Positions 34,366 to 43,030 of a stretch of 64,000 bases of DNA are shown piece after piece (the stretch's first letter is position 1; the number at the start of each line of letters is the position of its first letter). The DNA is taken from assembly GCF_027789125.1 (NCBI RefSeq), contig NZ_JAQFVF010000072.1:40611-104610 (forward strand). Direction: 5' to 3'. This stretch comes from Paenibacillus aestuarii. GTDB lineage: Bacteria; Bacillota; Bacilli; Paenibacillales; NBRC-103111. The notes under the pieces were generated by a model. It was given only the letters and a program-made list of their open reading frames with translations. It searched no databases and was not told the DNA's origin. Position numbers and translations under genes: made by a program.

Positions 34366-34589
34366 ATGACGAGCGCCCGCGAATGATGTTATAAAGATGC
34401 GCGGAGTTGGACATTTTATACTTACGAGGCAGGTTTTGAGGACGTGCGCTTGCTTGAAATTGATGGAAAACGTGACAAACTTGTTACACATCGAGGGAAA
34501 TACTTGCATCTCTTGTCTAATCAAGCTAACATAGAAATAAAATAGCAGGACGTGTGCCTTGCACCGAGTTACGATGAGGAGGATTCACC

Positions 34590-34796
34590 ATGTTATTTGC
34601 GGCAGAAGAAGCGGCAGTATCTACAAGTACGTATACGAGTTTTGATATCTACGTATTGATTTTCACGGCAATCATCGCGATTGGTTTCATTAGGCAGTTA
34701 ATTATGCCTAAGAAGAACTTCTTCGCTATAGGTTTTGCAGCTATTGCTTTGATTGTATTCGCTATCATGGATGTTGTGATGATCAAAGGCTGGTAA
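34590..34796 (+). CDS. Small two-helix membrane protein (DUF2759-like)
   Basis: A 68-residue protein with two hydrophobic helices (IYVLIFTAIIAIGFIRQLI and FFAIGFAAIALIVFAIMDVVMI) joined by MPKKN. Length and the K-N-F-hAIGF pattern resemble the DUF2759 family of Bacillales, whose function is unknown. ATG 34590 has a strong GAGGAGG and the gene ends at its own terminator, so it is probably expressed alone. The family assignment is tentative. Confidence 0.7.
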   Translation: MLFAAEEAAVSTSTYTSFDIYVLIFTAIIAIGFIRQLIMPKKNFFAIGFAAIALIVFAIMDVVMIKGW

Positions 34797-34827
34797 GCAC
34801 GAATCACTTCCGAATTCAAAACGTAAG

Positions 34828-34873
34828 AAAGCCCGCGGCTCTGATCTGAAGATCGGAAACTGCGGGCTTTTTA
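34828..34873. terminator. Terminator between the small membrane protein and the isomerase gene
   Basis: AAAGCCCGC (34828-34836) pairs with GCGGGCTTT (34862-34870) around an inner GATC…GATC pair, with T residues on plus. The minus strand has a shorter T-rich end, so it may serve both convergent genes. Confidence 0.85.
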
Positions 34874-34887
34874 TTTGGCTTAAGGAA

Positions 34888-35856
34888 TTATACCCACCAC
34901 ATGTCGCCAAGCGGTTCTTTGATAAGCACTTGCTGTAGGTTAGCTACAGCTTTAGAGAAGCCTTCCTCCACGGACATTAAGCCGTCTTCGTGCTCAATGC
35001 TGACAACATAGTCATAACCGACAAGACGCAACGCGCTGATAATATCAGCCCAAGTCTTAAGGTCATGACCGAAACCAACGGAACGGAACTGCCAAGCGCG
35101 GTCCAGCATGTTGGAGTAGGACTGCATGTCCGTCACACCATAACGGTTCACGTTAATTGGATCAATTGTCGTGTCTTTGGCATGGAAGTGATGGATCGCG
35201 CCGACACGGCCAAGAATTTGAACCGCTTGTACCGGATCGATACCTTGCCACCACATGTGGCTCGGATCCAAGTTCGCGCCAATGACATCGCCAGCTGCTT
35301 CGCGGAGGCGAAGGAGTGTTGCCGGAGTATGTACGGAGAAACCGCCATGCAGTTCAAGACCAATCTTGATACCGCGGTCAGAAGCGTATTTACCTGTCTC
35401 TGTCCAGTAAGGAATGACTTTGTTCGTCCACTGCCAGTCCAAAATTTCTTGGAAATCGTTTGGCCAAGGCGCTACCGGCCAGTTCGGATACTTGGCATCC
35501 TCGTGGTCGCCAGGGCAGCCGGAGAATGTGTTCACAACAGGCACTTCTAAACGCTCTGCCAGGTCAATCGTACGAATGATAGCATCGTGAAAATCTTTGG
35601 CAATATGTTTTTGCGGATGTAGCGGGTTGCCATGAACGCTAAGTGCACTAATAGTCAGCCCGCGGGATTCGACTGCGCGTTTGAAAGCTTTCAGCTTGCC
35701 TTCATCTGCTAGAAGCTCTTCCGGTTTACAATGTGCGTCGCCCGGGTAGCCGCCTGTGCCGATCTCTACGGCATCCAAGCCTTTGGACGCGATATAATCC
35801 AATGCTTCTTCAAAAGGTTTACCACCAAATAGAACCATAAATACGCCTAACTTCAT
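34888..35856 (-). CDS. Sugar phosphate isomerase/epimerase (xylose-isomerase-like TIM barrel)
   Basis: A 322-residue AP-endonuclease-2/xylose-isomerase-fold protein. Metal-binding residues are seen in GLELHGGFSV, NLDPSHMWWQG, HFHAKDT and VSIEHED. Such proteins isomerise, epimerise or dehydrate sugars and inositols; the substrate is not predictable. ATG 35856 has GGAGGTG upstream, so an earlier frame opening at 35871 is discounted. A TATAAT on the minus strand at 35901-35896 suggests its own promoter, independent of the MBOAT operon 55 bases upstream. Confidence 0.85.
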   Translation of the reverse strand: MKLGVFMVLFGGKPFEEALDYIASKGLDAVEIGTGGYPGDAHCKPEELLADEGKLKAFKRAVESRGLTISALSVHGNPLHPQKHIAKDFHDAIIRTIDLAERLEVPVVNTFSGCPGDHEDAKYPNWPVAPWPNDFQEILDWQWTNKVIPYWTETGKYASDRGIKIGLELHGGFSVHTPATLLRLREAAGDVIGANLDPSHMWWQGIDPVQAVQILGRVGAIHHFHAKDTTIDPINVNRYGVTDMQSYSNMLDRAWQFRSVGFGHDLKTWADIISALRLVGYDYVVSIEHEDGLMSVEEGFSKAVANLQQVLIKEPLGDMWWV

Positions 35857-35910
35857 TACGGACACCTCCATTTATAGGTAAAAGAACCCTTACAAATTAT
35901 AACACTCTCG

Positions 35911-37062
35911 CTAGCTAAAATGAAGCAAGCCCTTATAAATCCGCAGAACGGTTTCGTAATTGGAACTGTAAATAATGACCGAGAAGGTGACCAATGCTTG
36001 GGTGACGAAGCAGCGGAAGTAAAAATACGTTTTCGACACCTTCTTTTTATTGACGGTTGTAATTTTCAACAAGTTCTCAATCGCTATAATAACACCGTGG
36101 TATAAGCCATAGAGGAAATACAGCCAGGTGAATCCATGCCAAAGTCCCATCAGAACCATAATGAGCACGGAGAGCCCGGCAGCGACCCAGCGGGACGGTA
36201 CAGAACGAGAGAAGAACATGAAGATGTGATCTCGGAAAAAGTCCCCCAGCGTCGCGTGCCAATTGCGCCAAAACTGTGTCATGGTTGGGGAGAGGAACGG
36301 ACGCTTAAAGTTCTCAGGCATCGTGTAGCCCATGAGACGGCCGAAGCCAATCGCCATGTCCGAGTAACCGGAGAAATCAAAATAGATCACGGCATAGAAC
36401 CATACGAGCAAAAACAACGATTGATGCGTATGCAGATCCTGCTTCAGCACGTGATCGAAAATACCGGTCATCCAGGTGACGACGACGATCTTTTTGAACA
36501 TGCCGAGTATAATCCGTTTGATGCTGTCTTCAAATAACGCGGCGTCGACTGTGTAAGGCTTCTTGCTATCAGCCATGAAATCGCGAAATTTTAGAATCGG
36601 ACCCGATGTGAAGGTCGGCACAAATAAAATATAATTCGCATAATCGATGAGCGGAACCTGACCGTCTTTTCCGAAGAAATAAGCGAAATAGTAGGAGTCG
36701 ATTACTTTTAGCACATTATAAATGAGTCCTAGATAGATGATGGCGTCGAACAATGGATTATGCAGAACATCCATGACATACAGCCGCACACCAAGGAAGA
36801 CACCGACAACATTCGCGGCGATGCCGAAAATGAAGGTCGCTTTTCGCCAGAGCGCAGTCCGGCATAAATAAACAAAACCACCATAGTTGATAAGCGTATA
36901 AGCGGCATAGAACAGACAAAGCTTCTTGCTGAACAGCAGCAAAAAGCACAGATTGAAAATGATCATGAGGACGCGTTTATTTGCCGACCATTTGCGTGTG
37001 AGCATGAGAACGGCAATCATTCCAGCCATAGCAACGATTGCGTTCATATTCATATAAAACAT
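35911..37062 (-). CDS. MBOAT acyltransferase, DltB-like
   Basis: A 383-residue polytopic membrane protein of the MBOAT family with about ten hydrophobic segments. Diagnostic blocks are FSGYSDMAIGFGRLMGY, FWRNWHATLGDFFRDHIF and the catalytic-histidine motif MGLWHGFTWLY. DltB passes acyl groups from a cytoplasmic carrier protein across the membrane. Here the carrier (39304) and its charging enzyme (38101) lie upstream in the same operon. ATG 37062 follows GAGGAG. It is last of the six-gene minus-strand operon. An alginate-O-acetylase-like role is an alternative, but the carrier protein argues for a Dlt-type relay. Confidence 0.9.
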   Translation of the reverse strand: MFYMNMNAIVAMAGMIAVLMLTRKWSANKRVLMIIFNLCFLLLFSKKLCLFYAAYTLINYGGFVYLCRTALWRKATFIFGIAANVVGVFLGVRLYVMDVLHNPLFDAIIYLGLIYNVLKVIDSYYFAYFFGKDGQVPLIDYANYILFVPTFTSGPILKFRDFMADSKKPYTVDAALFEDSIKRIILGMFKKIVVVTWMTGIFDHVLKQDLHTHQSLFLLVWFYAVIYFDFSGYSDMAIGFGRLMGYTMPENFKRPFLSPTMTQFWRNWHATLGDFFRDHIFMFFSRSVPSRWVAAGLSVLIMVLMGLWHGFTWLYFLYGLYHGVIIAIENLLKITTVNKKKVSKTYFYFRCFVTQALVTFSVIIYSSNYETVLRIYKGLLHFS

Positions 37063-37079
37063 AGCTGTAGAACTCCTCG

Positions 37080-37190
37080 CTAGAACTTCTCATAGATAAA
37101 CAAGCCCTTACCGGTGAAATAAACGAAAACCAGATAAAGCATGCCCAGATAGATTAGGATTTCGACGGTTTTTTTAATGAATTTAACCAT
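37080..37190 (-). CDS. 36-residue DltX-like membrane microprotein
   Basis: ATG 37190 with AGGAGG seven bases upstream opens 36 codons to TAG at 37082-37080. The protein has a basic start (MVKFIKK), one hydrophobic helix (VEILIYLGMLYLVFVYF) and a C-terminus GKGLFIYEKF. Canonical DltX is ~50 residues, has one helix and ends in a motif like FIYNEF; the match and the position next to a DltB-like gene are striking. It overlaps the end of the SGNH gene by 37 bases and stops 18 bases before the MBOAT start. Too short for normal gene finding, but well supported by context. Confidence 0.78.
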   Translation of the reverse strand: MVKFIKKTVEILIYLGMLYLVFVYFTGKGLFIYEKF

Positions 37191-38056
37191 GCGTCAACCT
37201 CCTTCGTGAACACTGGAGCCCCATCCTCGCGATTTAAGTGCACGAGATCGTGGAAATACTGCGGATCATACGTGTGCATCAAATCAAGTACTGGCACATT
37301 CGCTGCCTGCAGCTGGCGGTTGACTTCTTGCTTCAGCGGAGCTACATAGGGCGGATCAGGATAAGCCTTGTTATACGGCATCCAAACCACGCGCAGCGGA
37401 AGCTGATGCTCGCCTGCATAGCGAATGATATAGCCGAGTGCTTCGAGGTTGGCTGAAAAATCTTTGAGCGTCATGGCGCCGAAACGTTTGTTATAATCGT
37501 CCCATTTGCTTTGCAGATAAGCATTGTCCTGGCGGCCGGGGTATAATTCCTTATCGATCCAGCGCGGCTGGTATTCGAGGCTGCCTTTGGCCAAATTTTT
37601 AACGAACTCTTCGCCCGAATCGCGAAAATAATCGCGGTACGTATACACATAAGGCTGATACCAAGGCTTGAACCATTGATAAGTCGGATCGGTCTCCAGG
37701 GCATCAATCATGGTATGGACATCAATGCCGACGACAAGCTCATCCTTCACCTGATAGAGATCGCGTTTTAAAATTTGCTCCAGATCCGTCAGCTTCCCGT
37801 AAGAAAGTCCCATTTCGACGAGACGGTCTGTCGACTTCTCTTCGATATAGGCGCCGGTCACAGACGAATTACCGAAGAAAACCGGTCCCGATTGGGACCA
37901 GTTATGATGGTAGAGCGTTTTGGTAAAGTCATTTTTATAAAAGCGGCGCGAGCTGACCATCGGGTTCCACCAAGCGATCAACTGGTCGGAAATGATCAGT
38001 GCCAACAGAAGGCCGAGCACAAAGCTATTTTTTTTGAAAAAAGCGGCTGCTTTCAC
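37154..38056 (-). CDS. SGNH-hydrolase-like protein, DltD-like
   Basis: A 300-residue protein with an N-terminal membrane anchor (SFVLGLLLALIISDQLIAWW). The extracytoplasmic domain has the candidate nucleophile in FFGNSSVTGAY and a C-terminal DLVHLNREDG supplying Asp/His, the SGNH catalytic layout. DltD and AlgX/AlgJ-type proteins of this fold accept acyl groups outside the membrane for transfer to a polymer, which fits the adjacent MBOAT. The start is GTG 38056 with only a weak GAGTGA site. Whether it is closer to DltD or to AlgJ cannot be decided by eye. Confidence 0.78.
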   Translation of the reverse strand: MKAAAFFKKNSFVLGLLLALIISDQLIAWWNPMVSSRRFYKNDFTKTLYHHNWSQSGPVFFGNSSVTGAYIEEKSTDRLVEMGLSYGKLTDLEQILKRDLYQVKDELVVGIDVHTMIDALETDPTYQWFKPWYQPYVYTYRDYFRDSGEEFVKNLAKGSLEYQPRWIDKELYPGRQDNAYLQSKWDDYNKRFGAMTLKDFSANLEALGYIIRYAGEHQLPLRVVWMPYNKAYPDPPYVAPLKQEVNRQLQAANVPVLDLMHTYDPQYFHDLVHLNREDGAPVFTKEVDAWLNSLKKPSKS

Positions 38057-38100
38057 AGATTATCACTCATTATCCGGTTAGATTGTATGGAGCGAGGCGC

Positions 38101-39297
38101 TTACAGCGCCTTCTCCTGCCAAGCATGGTATTGCTCGCGGAAAGCGGCTGGCCATTGCTGTTCATCCAAGCTATATTGCGCCAGGAAAGCAAATGCCCAA
38201 CGCTCGATACCGAAGCCTACACAGCCAGTCACGGCATTCCGCTTGCCCATTTTGATATTAAAAGCATTGCCGAACGTATTGCTGTGGAAATTGACGGAGC
38301 TGCAGGCAATCGACTTCTTCAAGTGCGGAATCGTCAAACGCAGCTCGTATTTCATTTCTTGATTACGTTGGAAAGAAGCTTTTACTTGGAAGTCATTGGT
38401 GAAAAATGGATCATTAGCGATTTCCAGCAAGCTGTCGACATTCCATTCAACGGCAAGCTCTTTCAAATATTCGATCGATTTCAAACGGTTTTCTTTCACG
38501 AAGTCAGGCTTGCCGACGAAAATAATTTCCCGCATGGAGAAGTCGAGCAAACGGCCGAAATCGGTATGATTTTTCGATTCGAAGCGATGGCACTTGGCGA
38601 TGGCTGTGACAACAACTCCTTCGCCTTCCAAGGTCTCGTCTTGTAAGCCTTCGTAGCAGTGATAGCAAGTGGAAGGATTCATGGTAAAGTTTGGCTTCGG
38701 CATGTTGCGGTCAAGCTCTAAAGCATGGTCTTTATTCCAGCCGCCTGCTTCACGGATCGTTTGCGAGAAAGATTCAATCACATCCAGATCCTCACGCAGG
38801 TGCGTCAAAAAGTGGATATGCTCCGGGAACGAGGTGAAGTGATTCGTTTTGTTCAGCGTTTCGGCATGAATCACCGCGGGATAGTGCTCCTCCTGTAAGC
38901 CTTCGAAGCGCTTGGCAATCTTCGTAACGAAGGAGTAGTCCAAGAATCGCATCAGGCTGGAGAAAGGCTCGCGGAAAATAAACAGTCCAGGCTCCAGCAC
39001 TTTGATCGCTTTGCGTTCAATCAACTCTGCGATAATATCGCCTTCATAAGGCGTGTCCACTTTGTGCTCGAACAAAATGTTTTCCTTAAAGCCAAAGTCG
39101 CCCTTGGAGAAGCGCTCGATCAGACGCTCAACGCGCTCGATAATTGGCGTGTCGCCCGCTGGCGAGTGATGCTTGATATGAAGATGGCCATCTGCGATAA
39201 AAATATCATCGATATGCTCATCGACGAAGGCGGAGGCATATTTAACTTGTCCATGCTGGCTTTCAGCCAGTTTTTCTAAAGAAATCTTACATTCCAT
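38101..39297 (-). CDS. Amino acid:[carrier protein] ligase (seryl-tRNA-synthetase-like)
   Basis: A 398-residue class II synthetase-like protein without a tRNA-binding arm. Class II motif 2 is CHRFE (236-240) with RLLDFSMREIIFVG after it, and motif 3 is GFGIERWAFAFL (361-372). The Cys-Glu-Cys zinc pattern of atypical SerRS-like enzymes is present: C211 or C214, E257 and C359. Characterised relatives (Bradyrhizobium) activate Gly or Ala and load it on a phosphopantetheine carrier instead of tRNA. The carrier protein gene lies six bases upstream. ATG 39297 follows GAGGTAA, which overlaps the carrier stop. It takes the place DltA holds in dlt operons. Confidence 0.88.
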   Translation of the reverse strand: MECKISLEKLAESQHGQVKYASAFVDEHIDDIFIADGHLHIKHHSPAGDTPIIERVERLIERFSKGDFGFKENILFEHKVDTPYEGDIIAELIERKAIKVLEPGLFIFREPFSSLMRFLDYSFVTKIAKRFEGLQEEHYPAVIHAETLNKTNHFTSFPEHIHFLTHLREDLDVIESFSQTIREAGGWNKDHALELDRNMPKPNFTMNPSTCYHCYEGLQDETLEGEGVVVTAIAKCHRFESKNHTDFGRLLDFSMREIIFVGKPDFVKENRLKSIEYLKELAVEWNVDSLLEIANDPFFTNDFQVKASFQRNQEMKYELRLTIPHLKKSIACSSVNFHSNTFGNAFNIKMGKRNAVTGCVGFGIERWAFAFLAQYSLDEQQWPAAFREQYHAWQEKAL

Positions 39298-39303
39298 CTT
39301 TCG

Positions 39304-39561
39304 TTACCTCGCTGTCTTCTTCGAAATAAATTCAGCAATCTCGCGAACCGTGTTCATCGAATAGAGCATCAGATCCTGATTGGTCACTTGAATGCCATAC
39401 GTTTTCTCGATATGCGCGATGAGTGCGGTAGCACCGATTGAATCGATAAAGCCATAGTCGAACAGATGGACGTCGACGCCGAAGTCATCATCGTCCTCTT
39501 CGATTTCGTAACGCTCGCGGATGTGCTGTTCAAGCTGGGACAATAGTTCTTCATTGGACAT
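39304..39561 (-). CDS. Acyl/aminoacyl carrier protein
   Basis: An 85-residue acidic carrier protein. The phosphopantetheine serine is S41 in GFIDSIGATALIAHIEK. A tract of acidic residues (EIEEDDDDFG, 19-28) precedes it. It probably receives an amino acid from the ligase encoded next and presents it to the DltB-like MBOAT. ATG 39561 is chosen for its AGGAGG; the frame opens earlier at 39582 without a site. A DltC role is inferred from context; sequence alone would allow any PCP/ACP. Confidence 0.92.
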   Translation of the reverse strand: MSNEELLSQLEQHIRERYEIEEDDDDFGVDVHLFDYGFIDSIGATALIAHIEKTYGIQVTNQDLMLYSMNTVREIAEFISKKTAR

Positions 39562-39608
39562 GTGGCAAAGCCTCCTAGACAAGATAAGTAAAAGAAATGA
39601 AGGCGGGA

Positions 39609-42600
39609 TTAAGGGGCCAGCGCCTTCTTCAATGTGAACGTTATGGAATCTCCGTAACGGGTAATTGTATATGTGTGCGCCTGGCTATCGTGCTCGACAG
39701 TCGCGTCGCCCAGACCTTCGAATTGAAGCTCTTGCGGGCTGTAAAACTTGAGCTGCTGCAATCCTGCGGCATTCAAGCGAATCTTCCTGCTTGCGTTGTC
39801 GCCAGTCATCGTGAACGGAACATTGGCCCGGACCAGATGCAACCGATCCTTAACCGGCTGAATGCCGATAGAAGCAGCTTTAGGAAGGCCGATATAGATC
39901 CGGTTATCCTGAGATGTGTAAATATCAGAGTCGCTCTCCAGCGAATATTGAGCCAGCTTCTCGCCCTTATCAATCACGACGCCCAGCGTATTCGCGTAAT
40001 CGCCGGCTAAGCTCGGCACGTTTCCAATACTTGGCGTTATCGTTGCATGCCAATGCGGGGTGCCATGACCCATGCGGTCTTTCAGTTTGTTCCATATATA
40101 GGATGCCCAAGATTGGCTGATATGGACGTCGCTTTTCATTGCGGTTAAGAACGACTGCGCCATTTGGGTCTCGGTCATAAAATTATAATCGTACTTGGTA
40201 CGGACTTTATTAAAATAATCGGCAAACTGTGTTAAATCGGCAATCTTCGCCGGTTCGGGAAAATGGTACTCGATGTGTTCGAAATAATCAATCGGCATAT
40301 CCAACTTCACCATCGAATCGAAAATGTCGGTCGTCGAGTAATCCCCTGTCCGCAGTACCGGTGTCGGTGTGTGCACAAGCATCGTCTGGTCGGTGCTGCC
40401 CTGCTGATCCTCCAAGAGAAAGGGGAGCGACCAGATTGCCTCCGGTCTTGACAGCACTTGTGAGTGCGAAGCCAGGAAGCCGAAGTTATACCACATGCGG
40501 GATTGCTGTTCATTCTGCAGGGTCTGCAGGCGATCATCATTATTAATCCGCCATGTATGCTGGTTCGTTCCCGGATGCAGCCAAGGAATGCCAAGCTTAT
40601 CAAAAGCTTGCTTGTGCAGGGCGACTTCCGTACGTTCCTCCTCGGTGCTCTCGTAATTGTGCACATATACATGCGGGTTCAAATCCAGATTATGCTCTTT
40701 GGCATATTGAATAAAAGCTTTCAGCTGCTCCGGATACGGAAACTTCGGATCATCGATTGCGACAGGCGAACCGAACTCAACACCGCCGATGATGAGATCC
40801 TCGTTGCCGTCATGATTGACGTCCAACCAGAGCGGAACAGAGTAATGCCCAGCGACAATCGCATGGTTGCCGACCTGGTTGAGGCTTGCGCCTTCCAAGG
40901 GACCTTGTGCCGTCCAAGTGCCATTGGCGTCTTGCAGGTACACTTGGAGGTCCCCGTCATTGCTCCCGACCACAAGATCCGGTCGGCCGTCGCCGTTCAT
41001 GTCACGCACCGCCGGAGCGGCGTGCGTGTCGCCGTTAGGCAGCGTAAGGATGACGCGGCCGCTTTGCAGCGTCAGGGCGTTCGTGCTGCTGCCCGGGTAT
41101 AACCACACGCGTCCATCGGCGCCGCCCAGGACGAGGTCGAGCTTGCCGTCGCCGTTCACGTCGGCGACGGCTGCCGCAGCTGGCCCACCGCCGGGCAGCT
41201 GCAGAGGCTTCCCGCCCGCATTTACAGCGGCGGGCGGTCCAAACTTGCCGCCGGCGAGCTGCGGCAGCATCCATACCGCGCCGGACTCGTCGGAGACGAT
41301 GAGATCCGGGCGCGCATCCCCGTTCACGTCTGCCGCGTGAACGGTCGTGTAAGGGCCGAGCTGGAGCGGCTTGCCCGACGCCAGCATCAGCTTCTCCGCG
41401 GCGCCGAACGTGTCGGGCAGCGCCGCGCCTGCCGGCGGCGGCTCACTGGCGTATGCCGCCGGATTCGGCCCTTGATTCGTGTAGACGTACACGAATCCGT
41501 CCGCGCTGCCGGCCAGCAGATCTGTGCGGCCGTCGCCGTTCACATCCGCCGCGGCTGGATACGCGCGGTAGGGCAGCTCGATCGCGCTGGCCAGATCGCG
41601 ATACTGCGGGAACAGCGCCTGGCGCAGCGGCTTGCCGTCCGCCATGAGATGGAGGCCGCTCGCGTAGCCCGAGCCCGGCAGCTCACCGGCGAACTTCGGC
41701 TGCGCGTTCGTTCCCGTATTAAGCTGCACCGTCATGCTCTCGCGCCACTGGCCCCAATAGAAGGCGTTGCGCACGAGTGTGAACGAAGGGATCTCCTGAT
41801 ACTTCTTAAGCAGCTCCGCCCAAGCGATGCCGTCTTTTTGCGCGATAGCCGGCATCGCCTCAAAATGGTTCTGAAAGGCCATTGCCGGCCGCCCGTATGG
41901 GCCGAGCACTTTGCGCATGCTGTAGCCGAGCTTGTCCTTGGAGACATAGGCCAGCAGTTCGCTGCGGTACTGCATGTTGGCTGCGGCGAAGGAGAAGTCA
42001 AAATAAGGCTCCAACGGCAGATCCCTTTTGTTGAAGTAAGTCGTCCCGGGCACAGGCTTGCTCTCAGCTTTATATTGAGCCGCCAGCTGGCTGAAGCCCT
42101 GGGCAGGATCCATCCCGCTTTGCATATCATAGCCCGTCAAGAAGTAGCGGTTCGGCAAAAAGTTGCTGCTGATGAGGACCGAGCCGTGACCGACATGGTG
42201 CACCAAGCTGAGGGCAACTTCATTCAGCATGACGACTGCTTGCCCGGATGAAGGCGTAAATGCGTAGCCCCATTGCAAGCCAGGCAGCGTCTCTAGCGGG
42301 TTATGTTTGAAATAACTGTCGCTAAACAAACGGAACGTTTGCTGAACGCCTTGCACGTTATAAGGCACTTGCGGATAAGCGAACCCCGGTACGCCTGATT
42401 TCGGGATGGAGGCCGAGGTCTTCAAATCGATCACCTGACCAGCGCCGAGAAAATCCGCGGGAAAGCTGGTTGCAAACCCGTTTTCCAATAACAAATGACC
42501 ACCGTGCGCCACGAATTGCATCAGTTTGGAGCTTTGTTCAGACCAGTTGTTGTCCTTGGCCAGGGCGGGGTCAACATAAATCACGTCATACTTGTATAAC

Positions 42601-42827
42601 TTGCTTGCTGATAATGCATGCAGATCCTGCCGTTCAAGCTGAACGCCGGCCTGCAGCGTTTGGGTGAAGTTTCCGTAGGCTGCTGAGTCAAAGGTGCTTC
42701 CGCCCGTCGCATAGAGGAGCTTGATACCGTCTACTTTGGAAACAAAGAAAAGAAATGAAATGAAAATCGTGATGCTGAGCACTGCAACAGTTAACAGCTG
42801 CGGCAAACGAAATTTCGACAAATCCAA
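39609..42827 (-). CDS. Large membrane-anchored protein with FG-GAP/VCBS repeats
   Basis: A 1072-residue protein. A TM anchor lies at ~12-30 (LLTVAVLSITIFISFLFFVS). An N-terminal domain with a glutamine-amidotransferase-like look (YDVIYVDPAL … HGGHLLLENG) follows. Five calcium-binding D-x-N-x-D-x-x-x-D repeats sit near residues 428, 498, 554, 608 and 667, for example DVNGDGRTDLLAG. A C-terminal ~400-residue region (VYVHNYESTEEERTEVALHK, PIDYFEHIEYHF) has no recognised family. Most is predicted outside the cell. TTG 42827 follows GAGGGAT. As first gene of the Dlt-like operon it may bind or modify the target polymer. The segment coding for the repeats is markedly GC-rich. Confidence 0.8.
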   Translation of the reverse strand: MDLSKFRLPQLLTVAVLSITIFISFLFFVSKVDGIKLLYATGGSTFDSAAYGNFTQTLQAGVQLERQDLHALSASKLYKYDVIYVDPALAKDNNWSEQSSKLMQFVAHGGHLLLENGFATSFPADFLGAGQVIDLKTSASIPKSGVPGFAYPQVPYNVQGVQQTFRLFSDSYFKHNPLETLPGLQWGYAFTPSSGQAVVMLNEVALSLVHHVGHGSVLISSNFLPNRYFLTGYDMQSGMDPAQGFSQLAAQYKAESKPVPGTTYFNKRDLPLEPYFDFSFAAANMQYRSELLAYVSKDKLGYSMRKVLGPYGRPAMAFQNHFEAMPAIAQKDGIAWAELLKKYQEIPSFTLVRNAFYWGQWRESMTVQLNTGTNAQPKFAGELPGSGYASGLHLMADGKPLRQALFPQYRDLASAIELPYRAYPAAADVNGDGRTDLLAGSADGFVYVYTNQGPNPAAYASEPPPAGAALPDTFGAAEKLMLASGKPLQLGPYTTVHAADVNGDARPDLIVSDESGAVWMLPQLAGGKFGPPAAVNAGGKPLQLPGGGPAAAAVADVNGDGKLDLVLGGADGRVWLYPGSSTNALTLQSGRVILTLPNGDTHAAPAVRDMNGDGRPDLVVGSNDGDLQVYLQDANGTWTAQGPLEGASLNQVGNHAIVAGHYSVPLWLDVNHDGNEDLIIGGVEFGSPVAIDDPKFPYPEQLKAFIQYAKEHNLDLNPHVYVHNYESTEEERTEVALHKQAFDKLGIPWLHPGTNQHTWRINNDDRLQTLQNEQQSRMWYNFGFLASHSQVLSRPEAIWSLPFLLEDQQGSTDQTMLVHTPTPVLRTGDYSTTDIFDSMVKLDMPIDYFEHIEYHFPEPAKIADLTQFADYFNKVRTKYDYNFMTETQMAQSFLTAMKSDVHISQSWASYIWNKLKDRMGHGTPHWHATITPSIGNVPSLAGDYANTLGVVIDKGEKLAQYSLESDSDIYTSQDNRIYIGLPKAASIGIQPVKDRLHLVRANVPFTMTGDNASRKIRLNAAGLQQLKFYSPQELQFEGLGDATVEHDSQAHTYTITRYGDSITFTLKKALAP

Positions 42828-42867
42828 CGGAATCCCTCAATTGCTATTAATGGTAACTATCCTCGAC

Positions 42868-42896
42868 ATTATAGCATTTATAAGGGGCTTTGTTAA
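42868..42896 (-). promoter_or_regulatory. Promoter of the Dlt-like operon
   Basis: On the minus strand TTAACA (42896-42891), a 17-base spacer and TATAAT (42873-42868) lie 41 bases upstream of the FG-GAP gene start, a strong sigma-A promoter. No operator was recognised. Confidence 0.7.
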
Positions 42897-43030
42897 CTTT
42901 TACACAGGCGGCGTTTGTCGGAAAATGGGTAGTTATGCAAAGTCTGCTGCGCGCACTCAAGCCCTAGCTTCCGATTCTTCCATCTGGTACACTAAGGAGA
43001 AGACTTTTTAGATTGAAAGGATATGCTGCC

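Noticed and set aside
34472..34488. Partial inverted repeat GTGACAA…TTGTTAC before the small membrane protein as an operator
   Set aside because: Imperfect, does not match a named consensus, and no promoter is clearly placed beside it.
41337..42251. Plus-strand open frame of 304 codons opposite the FG-GAP gene
   Set aside because: Arg-rich, low-information product typical of the reverse strand of GC-rich DNA.
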